A DNA stretch of 48,188 nt, from the NCBI GenBank assembly GCA_919902925.1, contig CAKKRZ010000014.1:1-48188 (forward strand). The letters run 5' to 3'. This DNA comes from Acidiferrobacterales bacterium. GTDB lineage: Bacteria > Pseudomonadota > Gammaproteobacteria > Acidiferrobacterales > Sulfurifustaceae. The translations under genes and the position numbers were made by a program. Below the pieces are notes generated by a model that was not told where the DNA came from, made no database searches, and was given only the letters and a program-made list of their open reading frames with translations. Positions 1 to 7,224 of the stretch are shown piece by piece. Within the stretch, counting starts at the first letter, position 1. Each line of letters starts with the position of its first letter.

Positions 1-424
1 ACTTGTCGTTGAACGCCTGGAAACGGTCGACGTCGGCCATGGCCAGACACATCGGCGTGCGGTAACGCGACGACTGCGACATGGCATCGAGCAATGACAC
101 GGTGATGGCGCGCCGGTCGAGCAGGCCGGTGAGTGGATCAGTGATGGCGTGCGGGGTCGCCGCGGTCGGTGCCCTTGCCCGCAGGCTCGTGGCCGGCTTC
201 TTTTCCTCCCGGCGTGCCAGCACCAGCACGAAGCCATAACTTGGCAGGGCAGCAAGCGCGGCCAGCAACGCGGCCTCGATCATCAGTTCGCGGAATGACG
301 CGGCCACGATGCCGGCGGCGGCCAGGATAACGCGCACCGTGACGGCGGCCAGAAACACGTAGACCGCCATGGCCACCATGGCGCGCAGCGCCGTGGTTTG
401 CGGTGAAGGTTGCTGGTTACTCAC
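1..424 (-). CDS. Membrane-anchored GGDEF-domain protein (N-terminal part, runs off the window)
   Basis: This is a probable diguanylate cyclase, which makes cyclic di-GMP from two GTP at the inner membrane. The reading frame starts at a GTG at 424 with a GAAGAG stretch just upstream. Two hydrophobic segments (about residues 14-38 and 44-66) come first. A short charged linker follows, then DPLTGLLDRR, the typical opening of a GGDEF domain, and a MADVDRF segment carrying the metal-binding Asp. The GGDEF signature itself lies beyond base 1, so activity cannot be judged. The gene sits downstream of uvrD on the same strand after 119 bases, which hold GC-rich inverted repeats near 442-465. The domain call is firm. 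Whether it makes, or only binds, c-di-GMP is open. Confidence 0.8.
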   Translation of the reverse strand, partial: MSNQQPSPQTTALRAMVAMAVYVFLAAVTVRVILAAAGIVAASFRELMIEAALLAALAALPSYGFVLVLARREEKKPATSLRARAPTAATPHAITDPLTGLLDRRAITVSLLDAMSQSSRYRTPMCLAMADVDRFQAFNDK

Positions 425-543
425 GCTCTTCGTCCCTCGGGGGTCGGCCGGTGGTCCGGCCGGGATTTCCTTTCAATAACTATAGTCCACCCACGGGCGG
501 CGGCGGGCGCCGCACCCTGAATCTTCTTATAGCCGGATCAAGC

Positions 544-2745
544 TTATATTTGTTCTAAACGGGCGTAGGCCAGCACCAGCCACTTCATGCCGGCCCCTTC
601 GAAATTGACCTGCACCCGGGCATGCGGTCCGTCTCCCTCGCAGCACAACACTACCCCCTCGCCGAAACTGCCGTGCCGCACCCGTGCCCCGAGCGCCAGC
701 CCGTCGGGGCGCGCGGCCGGCCGATGCAGCGACGGGGTTCGTTTCACCACCTGTGACGGACGCAACTCGTGCAGCAGTTCGGGCGGGATCTCGCCCAGGA
801 AACGCGACGGCGAAGTATAGGTTTCGTTGCCGTGCAGGCGCCGCACTTCGGCCTGCGTCAGCACCAGCCGTTCGCGCGCGCGCGTCATGCCGACGTAACA
901 AAGACGGCGCTCTTCCTCCAGCCGTCCCGGTTCCTCCACCGAGCGCTGGTGCGGGAACAGTCCTTCTTCCAGTCCGGTCAGGAATACCAACGGGAACTCC
1001 AGCCCCTTGGCCGAGTGCAGGCTCATCAGCTGCACGCAATCCTCCCAGGCGTTGGCCTCACCCTCGCCCGCCTCCAGCGCGGCGTGGGCGAGGAAGGCCG
1101 ACAGCGGATCGAGGCCGTCGGCGGGGTCGAATTCAAACCCGCGCGCGGCTGATACGAGTTCCGCCAGGTTCTCGACGCGCGACTCGCCCTTCTCGCCCTT
1201 TTCCTTTTTATAGTGTTCCACCAGGCCGCTGGTCTCAACCACGTGCTCGACCTGTTCGCCGAGGGTCAACGGTGCGCAGGCCGCCGCCATCTGCTCAATC
1301 AGCTCGCGAAAACGGAACAGGCATTGCGCCGCGCGCAATGGCAGCGCCTGCTCGCTCAGCAGCGCGGTCGAGGCCTCCCACATGGACTGGCTGCGTCCGC
1401 GCCCCGCCTGGCGCACGGCGTCGAGCGTCTTGTCGCCGAGCCCGCGGGTCGGCACGTTGGCCACGCGATCAAATGAAACATCATCGCCGACAGGATTGAG
1501 GCGAGGGCCGCGCGACAGGGATGTCGCGCCTGCGGCTTCGTGGCGCGAGGCCACCAGCCGCAGGTAGGCGAGCGCGTTCTTGATCTCCTGGCGCTCGAAA
1601 AAGCGCAGGCCGCCGTACACGCGGTAGGGCATGCTGGCGTGGATCAGCGCCTCTTCAAACAGACGCGACTGGGCGTTGGAGCGGTACAGCACCGCCGCCT
1701 CGGCGCGCAAGCGGCCGGTGGTCGTCCACGCCTCGATCTGGCCGACCACGAAGCGCGCCTCTTCGAGGTCGTTGTAGGCGGTGTAGAACTGCAGGGGTTC
1801 GCCCTCCGCGCCGGCGGTCCACAGCTCCTTGCCGAGCCGGCCGGTGTTGTGGGCGATGACATGATTGGCGGCGCGCAGGATGGCGCCGGTCGAACGGTAA
1901 TTCTGTTCCAGGCGGATCAGGCGTGCGCCGGGATTGTCCCGCTCGAACTGTAAAATGTTTTCCACCTTGGCCCCGCGCCAACCGTAGATCGACTGATCGT
2001 CGTCGCCAACGGCGAACAAATTTCGCTTGGGCCCCACAAAAAGTTTCAGCCAGCGATACTGGATGGAATTCGTGTCCTGAAACTCATCGACCAGCAGGTA
2101 GCGGAAGCGATTCTGATAATGAGTGCGCAACGACTCGTGGGTGGTGAGCAGCTCCACGCTGCGCAGCAACAGCTCGGAAAAATCGACCAGACCGAGGCGG
2201 TTGCAGGTTTCCTCATACGCCTGATAGAGGCGGATCAGTTCGCGTTGGGTAGAGTCGTTGCCGCCGCCGAGCTGCTTCGCGCGCCGGCCCTCTTCCTTAT
2301 GACCATTGATAAAACCAAGCACCTGGCGCGGCGGCCAGTAGGCCTCGTCGAGGTTAAGGTTCTTCAAGGTGCGCTTGATCAACCGCCGCTGATCCTCGGA
2401 GTCGAGGATCTGGAAACCCTGCGGCAGGCCGGCCTCCTGCCAATGCGTGCGCAACAAGCGGTGCGACAGGCCGTGAAAGGTGCCAATCCACATGCCGCCC
2501 ACCGGCAGGTTGAGCAGACGCTCGATGCGCCCGCGCATCTCGGCGGCGGCCTTGTTGGTGAAGGTCACGGCCAGGATCGAGTGCGGCGAGACATTCTCGA
2601 CCGCCGCCAGCCAGGCCACCCGGTGAGTCAGCACGCGCGTCTTGCCGGAACCGGCGCCGGCCAGCACCAGCAACGGCCCTTCGCCGGCCGTCACCGCCTC
2701 GCGCTGCGCGTCGTTGAGGCCATCGAGAATCGGGGTTACGTCCAC
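544..2745 (-). CDS. uvrD: DNA helicase II UvrD
   Basis: This is a superfamily 1A 3'-5' DNA helicase. In this family it removes the incised strand in nucleotide excision repair, unwinds during mismatch repair, and strips RecA filaments. The 733 residues match the usual length (about 720). Walker A is AGAGSGKT at 29-36, Walker B is DEFQD at 220-224, QNYRST follows near 283, and a late YVGMTRARERL motif VI is present. The C-terminal end carries the short Tudor-like extension typical of UvrD/PcrA. The start is the GTG at 2745. A TATAAT-like sequence lies directly upstream at 2752-2757. The first 23 codons and the upstream 25 bases recur about 1.1 kb away (3788-3880). Rep or PcrA naming is possible, but length and context favour UvrD. 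Confidence 0.95.
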   Translation of the reverse strand: MDVTPILDGLNDAQREAVTAGEGPLLVLAGAGSGKTRVLTHRVAWLAAVENVSPHSILAVTFTNKAAAEMRGRIERLLNLPVGGMWIGTFHGLSHRLLRTHWQEAGLPQGFQILDSEDQRRLIKRTLKNLNLDEAYWPPRQVLGFINGHKEEGRRAKQLGGGNDSTQRELIRLYQAYEETCNRLGLVDFSELLLRSVELLTTHESLRTHYQNRFRYLLVDEFQDTNSIQYRWLKLFVGPKRNLFAVGDDDQSIYGWRGAKVENILQFERDNPGARLIRLEQNYRSTGAILRAANHVIAHNTGRLGKELWTAGAEGEPLQFYTAYNDLEEARFVVGQIEAWTTTGRLRAEAAVLYRSNAQSRLFEEALIHASMPYRVYGGLRFFERQEIKNALAYLRLVASRHEAAGATSLSRGPRLNPVGDDVSFDRVANVPTRGLGDKTLDAVRQAGRGRSQSMWEASTALLSEQALPLRAAQCLFRFRELIEQMAAACAPLTLGEQVEHVVETSGLVEHYKKEKGEKGESRVENLAELVSAARGFEFDPADGLDPLSAFLAHAALEAGEGEANAWEDCVQLMSLHSAKGLEFPLVFLTGLEEGLFPHQRSVEEPGRLEEERRLCYVGMTRARERLVLTQAEVRRLHGNETYTSPSRFLGEIPPELLHELRPSQVVKRTPSLHRPAARPDGLALGARVRHGSFGEGVVLCCEGDGPHARVQVNFEGAGMKWLVLAYARLEQI

Positions 2746-2770
2746 GCGCGGATTATATCAACCGCTGGCG
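2678..2770 (-). repeat. uvrD 5'-edge direct repeat, resident copy
   Basis: This segment spans 25 bases upstream of uvrD and its first 23 codons. It is repeated at 3788-3880 in the same orientation. Over 90 aligned bases I count seven differences, five of them in codons and all five at synonymous third positions. The two copies bracket a segment of about 1 kb that carries toxin-antitoxin debris. Confidence 0.85.
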
Positions 2771-2949
2771 GTCAATTATTCATTCACTCAATCGCGATCC
2801 ACCAGTGTAGGCGCCGATGTACTCAGCCTGCCGAACTGCCGTAACCATGAGAAAAGGACGCGATGATTGTCCGGGGTGATGGGCAGGAAAGATGTAAGTA
2901 CAACACTTGCGGTGGGCGCCAGTGGCCACACCACCGAACATCATCGACA

Positions 2950-2984
2950 CAAACACAACGGGGCGCATCGCGCCCCGTTGTGTT
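2950..2984 (-). terminator. Intrinsic terminator after the small Cys-rich gene
   Basis: A 16-base perfect inverted repeat has arms at 2950-2965 and 2969-2984 with an ATC loop. The stem is GC-rich and its 3' arm on the minus strand ends in a TTGTGTTTGTG tail. It lies 20 bases past the stop of the gene ending at 3004. Its 21-base core is identical to the terminator at 4624-4654. Confidence 0.75.
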
Positions 2985-3003
2985 TACTGAATAGTGGATT
3001 AGT

Positions 3004-3204
3004 CTATCTACAGCTTACCTTGGAAATACGTCCGTTTTTTGATACTTGGCAATACTGCTTCCCATTATCGCCTACGCAAGTTCTCCAATGGCTGCCGTCG
3101 GTTTGCTTCATCCAACCCGTACAGCTGGGTGCCGCTAGTGCCGTGGTGATACTACCGGACAATACTAACGTGACAATTGAGAGTCGAAGAATGCAGTGTT
3201 TCAA
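3004..3204 (-). CDS. Small secreted Cys-containing protein, function unknown
   Basis: This 66-residue protein starts at a TTG (3204) placed six bases after a strong GGGAGG ribosome site. That site decides the start over longer readings. An N-terminal hydrophobic stretch (residues 5-23) ends in ALAA and looks like a Sec signal peptide. The mature part, about 40 residues, opens with APSCTGW and holds four cysteines, enough for two disulfides, with basic residues toward the end. A terminator follows 20 bases downstream. I do not recognise a family. It lies in the 1-kb segment flanked by uvrD 5' repeats, next to a ruined toxin-antitoxin pair, so it may be cargo of the same insertion. The intact frame, ribosome site and terminator suggest it is still expressed. 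Confidence 0.6.
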   Translation of the reverse strand: MKHCILRLSIVTLVLSGSITTALAAPSCTGWMKQTDGSHWRTCVGDNGKQYCQVSKNGRISKVSCR

Positions 3205-3259
3205 GTTTGCCTCCCTTGAACTGGAAGTGAAGTGAGTGCGGCCTTTCAGTGTTTTCCAC

Positions 3260-3496
3260 CCGGCCTCCTGCGCGGAAAATACCAGCTTTTTCAGTATAGC
3301 CCGGGGTTGGCCATTAGCCACCCCAAGCAACACGTTCGGATGAAAGGCATGGTTATGGATCCATGGGCGCGCCAAATCCCGGAAAACCGGCTGATTCTCG
3401 TCCCTGTCAACACCGAATCTGTGATTTCCAGCCAACCGATGTAAAAACCGCCACCCACCGCGGCGTCAGATTCATGTCGATCAGGAGACTGATCAC
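3260..3496 (-). pseudogene. Remnant of DUF5615 PIN-like toxin gene
   Basis: The segment begins with a GTG that overlaps the stop of the DUF433 remnant (GTGA). It encodes LLIDMNLTPRWVAVF, which matches the opening of DUF5615 PIN-like proteins (usual form DMNLSPRWV). After about 25 codons the frame meets a stop. Later family-like pieces (a WARAHG-type stretch near 3355-3370, an LLGVANG stretch) appear only in shifted frames, so several indels have accumulated. The family normally encodes the putative ribonuclease half of a DUF433/DUF5615 pair. The end point is approximate, because the homology fades before the start of the gene ending at 3004. Confidence 0.55.
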
Positions 3497-3719
3497 GAGG
3501 CCAGCGGAAATTCTTTCTCCTCGGACGCCAGGCGGCGTAGGTCAGTGCCTCAAGAATGTCTTCGCGTTCCAGATAGGGATAGGCGGCCAGCACCTCTTCA
3601 ATCGACTTGCCGGCACCCGATCAGCCCGACCACCGTGCCAACGGTCACGCGCAATCCGCGAATGCAGGGCCTGCCCCCATCACTTCGGGATTCATGGTTA
3701 TCCGGGTCAGTTTGTCCAT
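3493..3719 (-). pseudogene. Frameshifted DUF433 antitoxin gene
   Basis: Reading from the ATG at 3719, MDKLTRITMNPEVM is followed, only after a one-base shift, by GRPCIRGLRVTVGTVVGLI. After a second shift comes AGKSIEEVLAAYPYLERED and on to YAAWR, and after a third SEEKEFPLAS with a TGA. Joined together these give a complete DUF433 protein of about 74 residues, the antitoxin half of DUF433/DUF5615 modules. Three frameshifts in 225 bases mean it is dead. The restored stop overlaps the GTG of the following DUF5615 remnant, the coupling expected of a functional pair before decay. Confidence 0.75.
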
Positions 3720-3787
3720 GGCGCCATATCCGCTTGAATATTAATCATCATAGCCGATTCAGGTAGCGCGTGAAATCAGGGATGAGG

Positions 3788-3880
3788 CCTTCGCCGGCGG
3801 TCACGGCCTCGCGCTGCGCGTCGTTGAGGCCGTCGAGAATCGGGGTGACATCCACGCGCGCATTATATCAACCGCCGGCG
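3788..3880 (-). repeat. uvrD 5'-edge direct repeat, second copy (truncated uvrD start)
   Basis: The copy encodes a GTG start and MDVTPILDGLNDAQREAV, then TAGEG, after which it leaves the uvrD sequence. It also keeps the TATAAT-like upstream stretch. All five coding differences from uvrD are synonymous. The copy therefore diverged while it was part of a working gene, which points to recombination with a related uvrD rather than decay after a local duplication. The rest of 3720-4048 contains no other gene that I can see. Confidence 0.85.
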
Positions 3881-4048
3881 CGGAGATTTTGGATAATCGG
3901 CGCCGTACGGCGGGCTGCCGAACCCTGGATTGTCGGGCCACGGGACATGGAGTAGCCTGTCACCGGCCTGCTGACCAGATTCAGCCGGTCATTCCAATAA
4001 CAACATCACTGCCAACCATTCATCGCTTTTTTTGAGAGAGGAACGTTC

Positions 4049-4606
4049 ATGAAAAAATCAGCCATTGTCATCGCCCTGGCGGCCGGTCTGGCCATTTCCG
4101 GTGCCGCCCAGGCGGCCGACCCGGTGTTCATGTCGGCGGAATGGGCGACGGAGGCCTGCAAGGGCTGGAATGCCGATCCGGTATTGACCACCAAGCTGAA
4201 AGAACGCAAGTGGATCGACAACAACAAGGGTCGCGGTTACAAGATCATCCAGATCTACCGCATCGATTGCCCGAAGAGCCCGCGCGTCGAACTGAAGCTG
4301 GAAGACAAGGACGGCAAGGCGCTGTGCAGCTACGGTGGCGGAGCCGTTACCCAGAAGCTGGATGACGACGTGGACTACCTGATGTTCGCCACCGACGAGC
4401 ACTGGAAACGCATGGGCGCCGGCCAGGACGGTCCGATGAAGGCCATGATGTTCGGCCGCCTCAAGTTCGAGGGACCGAAGATGGAAGCGATGGGCAACAT
4501 GGCGCCGTTCTCCAGCTTTCTGATGTTGACCGGCAAGGTGCCATCCGACCGTTCCAGTTGTCCGGGCGGCGGCGCCCCGGTACCCGGAGGAAAACCCGCG
4601 CCGTAA
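4049..4606 (+). CDS. Periplasmic SCP2-like (sterol carrier fold) protein
   Basis: This 185-residue exported protein has a clean Sec signal peptide (residues 1-22, ending AQA). A GAGAGAGG ribosome site precedes the ATG. The mature part includes YGGGAVTQKLDDDVDYLMF and, near residue 135, an FGRLKFEGPKMEAM stretch. This resembles the final strand and helix of SCP2 (sterol carrier protein 2) domains, which bind lipids or other hydrophobic ligands. Two early cysteines (in EACKGW and RIDCPK) and two late ones (ALCSY, SSCPG) could form disulfides. The C-terminus is Gly/Pro-rich. A strong terminator follows within 20 bases, so it is probably monocistronic. The SCP2 assignment is by motif only, and the ligand is unknown. 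Confidence 0.65.
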   Translation: MKKSAIVIALAAGLAISGAAQAADPVFMSAEWATEACKGWNADPVLTTKLKERKWIDNNKGRGYKIIQIYRIDCPKSPRVELKLEDKDGKALCSYGGGAVTQKLDDDVDYLMFATDEHWKRMGAGQDGPMKAMMFGRLKFEGPKMEAMGNMAPFSSFLMLTGKVPSDRSSCPGGGAPVPGGKPAP

Positions 4607-4623
4607 CACGGGTCTGATGAATG

Positions 4624-4654
4624 AAAAACGGGGCGCATCGCGCCCCGTTTTTTT
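4624..4654 (+). terminator. Strong bidirectional intrinsic terminator
   Basis: A nine-base stem (4628-4636 with 4640-4648) and ATC loop are followed by seven T on the plus strand. A run of A on the left lets it also serve the converging cupredoxin operon. Its core is identical to the hairpin at 2950-2984. Confidence 0.9.
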
Positions 4655-4690
4655 ATCGGCCCTGGCCAGGTATCGCCATGCCGCCCGGAA

Positions 4691-5149
4691 TTATTTGATG
4701 CGAACATTGCCGACCATGCCTCCCTGGCGATGGCCGGGAATGGTGCACTCGAGATCGCTGAAATCACCGGTCTTCACCGGCACGAACCACCATTCGGTAA
4801 TCCCGCCGGGATAGACCTCGACCTCGCGAATCTGTCCTTTCACTTCGGCGATCGGCTGACCCTGGGCGCCATTCACCTGCACCTTGCGCGTAAAGACCGC
4901 CTGCGCCAATGCCGCGGAGGAAAAATAATGCTTCTGCGAACTCGGGTTGGAAAGGATCAACCGGTAGAGCCGGCCCGTTTCCAGGTTGATCGTGGCGGGA
5001 AAGAACCGCAGGGCGTCTTGCTTGTTACCCAGCTGCACCTTGATCTCGACCGGTGTCTGGGCGGTGAGATCGCCGGCGGCCTGCACCTGGCCGGGTGCAA
5101 CAACGGCCATCACAACAATGGCCGGAATCCACCGCAATGAATGGAGCAT
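4691..5149 (-). CDS. Periplasmic type 1 (plastocyanin-like) cupredoxin
   Basis: This 152-residue copper protein is expected to carry electrons or bind copper in the periplasm. The ATG at 5149 is chosen because AGGAGG lies six bases upstream. A signal peptide follows (1-24, ending VQA). The type 1 copper ligands are visible as His74 (in KHYF) and Cys135, His140 and Met145 (in CTIPGHRQGGM). This spacing (C-x4-H-x4-M) fits plastocyanin or azurin-like sites. It is the last gene of a minus-strand group: metallophosphoesterase, CuA-like cupredoxin, then this gene after 85 bases. That gap holds a TATACT box that may give it an extra promoter. The electron partner cannot be read from the sequence. 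Confidence 0.85.
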   Translation of the reverse strand: MLHSLRWIPAIVVMAVVAPGQVQAAGDLTAQTPVEIKVQLGNKQDALRFFPATINLETGRLYRLILSNPSSQKHYFSSAALAQAVFTRKVQVNGAQGQPIAEVKGQIREVEVYPGGITEWWFVPVKTGDFSDLECTIPGHRQGGMVGNVRIK

Positions 5150-5234
5150 GACGTGCCTCCTGGGTGATGTCGCTGGCACCAGTATAAACGCGTGGCGCCC
5201 CCTTTCCCTCCTTTGAACGCCCGCCGGGGTTGTT

Positions 5235-5600
5235 TCAATCTTTTACGATCACCGTACCGCCCATTGTTTCATGGCCGTCGCCGCAAAAAATGTCGCAGAA
5301 GAAAACGAACCGGCCGGTCTTATCGGGGGTGAAACGGATGCGCGTCACCACGCCGGGAACCGCATCGGCGCGCAGATTGAAATCCGGCAGATTGAACCCG
5401 TGCATCCGGTCCAGGGACGTGATTTCCAGCACCACCGGCACGCCCTTCTTGAGAACGATCTCGCGCCGGTCGTACTCGAACTTCTTCGCCGTCAGGCGGA
5501 TGACCGGCGCGTCGGTGGCAGCGGCCGGCGTGCCGGTCATCCCGAGGACGGCGACCCATAGAAACAGGGTCGCCCACCACCGATGGATCGTCGTGCGCAT
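5235..5600 (-). CDS. Small periplasmic cupredoxin with a CuA-type binding motif
   Basis: This 121-residue protein has an N-terminal signal (about 1-28, ending AAA) and one cupredoxin domain. Putative ligands are His67 (in RMHGF), Cys102, Cys106, His110 and Met113. The C-x3-C-x3-H-x2-M arrangement (CDIFCGDGHETM) is that of the binuclear CuA centre in cytochrome oxidase subunit II and nitrous oxide reductase. Here it stands alone, with no oxidase transmembrane hairpin or haem domain. The gene begins four bases after the metallophosphoesterase stop, so the two are co-transcribed and probably translationally coupled. It could be a stand-alone electron carrier or a copper delivery protein. The motif is certain and the role is inferred. 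Confidence 0.85.
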   Translation of the reverse strand: MRTTIHRWWATLFLWVAVLGMTGTPAAATDAPVIRLTAKKFEYDRREIVLKKGVPVVLEITSLDRMHGFNLPDFNLRADAVPGVVTRIRFTPDKTGRFVFFCDIFCGDGHETMGGTVIVKD

Positions 5601-5604
5601 CGGC

Positions 5605-6501
5605 TCAGCCTTTCACCACCGGTCGTTCGTCGATCCGGTATCCGGCCTTCTCGGCATCGGCCTCGACCGCGCGGAAACCCATACCCTTGTACGGCGCGTT
5701 GGCGTCCCAGGGCACGGGTCCGCGTTTCGGCACCGAACCGGCCGGCGGCAAGGGAAAGATCAGCGATTTCGCCGCGTGGTGGGCGATGTGACCGGTCATG
5801 TGATGGTGTTCCTGGTGGATGTGCCCGTAAAACACCGTGACATTTTTGTGCGGCAGCAGCAGGTCGATGGCGACGGCGCCGTCGCGCGTTGCCCAGTCCC
5901 ATTGCGGATAAAGCGCAAACAGCGGCCGGTGGGTCAGCACCACGATCGGGGCGTCCTTGCGCTTCTGATCGAGATCCTGTTTCAGCCACGCCAGCTGGGC
6001 CTCGCCGAGGGCGGCCTTCGGATCGGAAACGTTATCGAGGGCGATGAAATGCACGCCCTGGTGATCGAAGGTGTAATTCAGCTTGCCGAAAAATTCCTGA
6101 TAGGCCTCGCCGCGATCGAGCGAGGCATCGTGCTCGCCGGGCATGAAGCGCACGTCCTTGACGTTCAGCGCGCTGACGATGTCGCGGAACTCGGCCATGC
6201 GCGCGCGCCGAATCTTGGGATCGTCGGTGGTGTGGGTCAGGTCGCCGGTGAACACCACGAAGTCGGGTTTCCGTTCCAGGCTGTTCACCGCCGCCACGGC
6301 CTTTTTCAGGGTATTGGCGGCGTCGGGATTGGCCTTTGGCCCCTTGAATCCCCAGTGGGTATCGGACAGCTGCACGAAGTAGAACTCTTGCGCGCCGGCC
6401 GACTTGGCCGCCTGCGCCCAGCCGCTCAGGCCCGAGGCAAATACCGCGCCGCCGAGACCGGCGAGTTTGAGAAAATCACGTCTGTCGATCTTGTGGTCCA
6501 T
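5605..6501 (-). CDS. Tat-exported metallophosphoesterase with His-rich loop
   Basis: This is a 298-residue calcineurin-like phosphoesterase. It starts at the ATG at 6501 behind AGGAGG. RRDFLKL at residues 7-13 and the following hydrophobic stretch form a Tat signal, so the enzyme is folded and metal-loaded before export. Dinuclear-metal motifs appear in order: DTH at 47-49, GD at 86-87, GEHD at 122-125 (usually GNHD), His191 and GHIH at 226-229. Residues 227-242 contain eight histidines, far more than the fold needs, and may bind extra metal. The gene heads an operon with two cupredoxins and is divergent from the ECF sigma gene. The physiological substrate is unknown. The Asn-to-Glu change at residue 123 may alter activity. 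Confidence 0.85.
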   Translation of the reverse strand: MDHKIDRRDFLKLAGLGGAVFASGLSGWAQAAKSAGAQEFYFVQLSDTHWGFKGPKANPDAANTLKKAVAAVNSLERKPDFVVFTGDLTHTTDDPKIRRARMAEFRDIVSALNVKDVRFMPGEHDASLDRGEAYQEFFGKLNYTFDHQGVHFIALDNVSDPKAALGEAQLAWLKQDLDQKRKDAPIVVLTHRPLFALYPQWDWATRDGAVAIDLLLPHKNVTVFYGHIHQEHHHMTGHIAHHAAKSLIFPLPPAGSVPKRGPVPWDANAPYKGMGFRAVEADAEKAGYRIDERPVVKG

Positions 6502-6556
6502 GGTTCCTCCTGGTTAAGTTTCCGCTGCCGGGTGACGTCGTTATCCGTGTATTGCA

Positions 6557-6584
6557 TAACCGCCGGGCAAGGGCGAATATTCCC
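6557..6584 (-). promoter_or_regulatory. Candidate ECF sigma promoter for the metallophosphoesterase-cupredoxin operon
   Basis: On the minus strand GGGAATA (6584-6578) is followed after exactly 15 bases by CGGTTA (6562-6557). The start of transcription would fall near 6550, leaving a leader of about 50 bases before the AGGAGG site. The same pattern with the same spacing faces the sigma gene at 6604-6631. Confidence 0.7.
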
Positions 6585-6603
6585 CGTGGGCGCGGATAGC
6601 ACC

Positions 6604-6631
6604 GGGAATAAATCCGTGCTGTCCGCGGTCT
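6604..6631 (+). promoter_or_regulatory. Candidate autoregulatory ECF sigma promoter
   Basis: GGGAATA (6604-6610), 15 bases, then CGGTCT (6626-6631) matches the divergent element at 6557-6584 in sequence and spacing. Transcription would begin around 6638, one base before the first ATG of the sigma gene. The mRNA is therefore either nearly leaderless or is translated from the downstream TTG at 6672. Confidence 0.7.
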
Positions 6632-6638
6632 TAGGTTA

Positions 6639-7223
6639 ATGTCTGACTTTCTGCCTCGAGAGAAAACACACTTGTCGGACTCAAGCCAGCGCGTCCAGTT
6701 CGAGCGCGTGGTGCAGCCGCACCTGGACGCCGCCTACAATCTGGCGCGCTGGCTGACGCGCAACGACCACGACGCCGAGGACGTCACCCAGGAGGCGTGT
6801 ACCCGGGCCTTCCGTTTTATCGACAGCTTTCACGGCGGCAACGCCAAGACCTGGTTACTCACCATCGTGCGGCGCACCTGTTATACCTGGCTGGAAAAAC
6901 ATCGCGCGGGTAAAAACACGACCATGTTTGATGAGGATCTACACAGCATCGGTGTGGCAGACCTGGATGGCAGTAACGGGTCGGCATCCGGCACGCCGGA
7001 AACCCTGCTGTTGCTCAATGCCGATCTGCGCCGGTTGGGCGAGTGCCTGGAGCAACTGCCGCGAGAGTTCCGCGAGGCCGTGGTCCTGCGTGAGCTGGAG
7101 GGGATGACGTACAAGGAAATCAGCGCGATCACCGAGGTCCCGCTGGGCACGGTGATGTCGCGCCTCGCCCGCGGCCGCGGCCTGTTGCAACAGAAACTCG
7201 GCGGCGCGAATCCGGAGACATGA
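6639..7223 (+). CDS. ECF-type RNA polymerase sigma factor
   Basis: This sigma factor of up to 194 residues has region 2 at about 28-65 (AAYNLARWL, DAEDVTQEA, FRFID) and region 4 at about 140-187 (LPREFREAVVLRELEG, then the helix-turn-helix EISAITEVPLGTVMSRL). It would direct RNA polymerase to a small regulon. Two starts are possible. One is the ATG at 6639, which lies almost at the predicted transcription start. The other is a TTG at 6672 (residue 12), with GAGAG about nine bases upstream, which fits the promoter better. The stop is one base from the ATG of the anti-sigma gene. The shared promoter motif in the divergent intergenic region makes the phosphoesterase-cupredoxin operon its likely target. 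Confidence 0.92.
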   Translation: MSDFLPREKTHLSDSSQRVQFERVVQPHLDAAYNLARWLTRNDHDAEDVTQEACTRAFRFIDSFHGGNAKTWLLTIVRRTCYTWLEKHRAGKNTTMFDEDLHSIGVADLDGSNGSASGTPETLLLLNADLRRLGECLEQLPREFREAVVLRELEGMTYKEISAITEVPLGTVMSRLARGRGLLQQKLGGANPET

Positions 7224-7224
7224 G

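Noticed and set aside
5150-5234. A second ECF-type promoter before the type 1 cupredoxin
   Set aside because: A GGGAAAG-N15 pattern exists but lacks the CGGT element. The TATACT box there fits a housekeeping promoter better.
5230-6639. Open frame of 469 residues on the plus strand
   Set aside because: It is a shadow of the CuA cupredoxin and metallophosphoesterase genes and covers the divergent promoter region.
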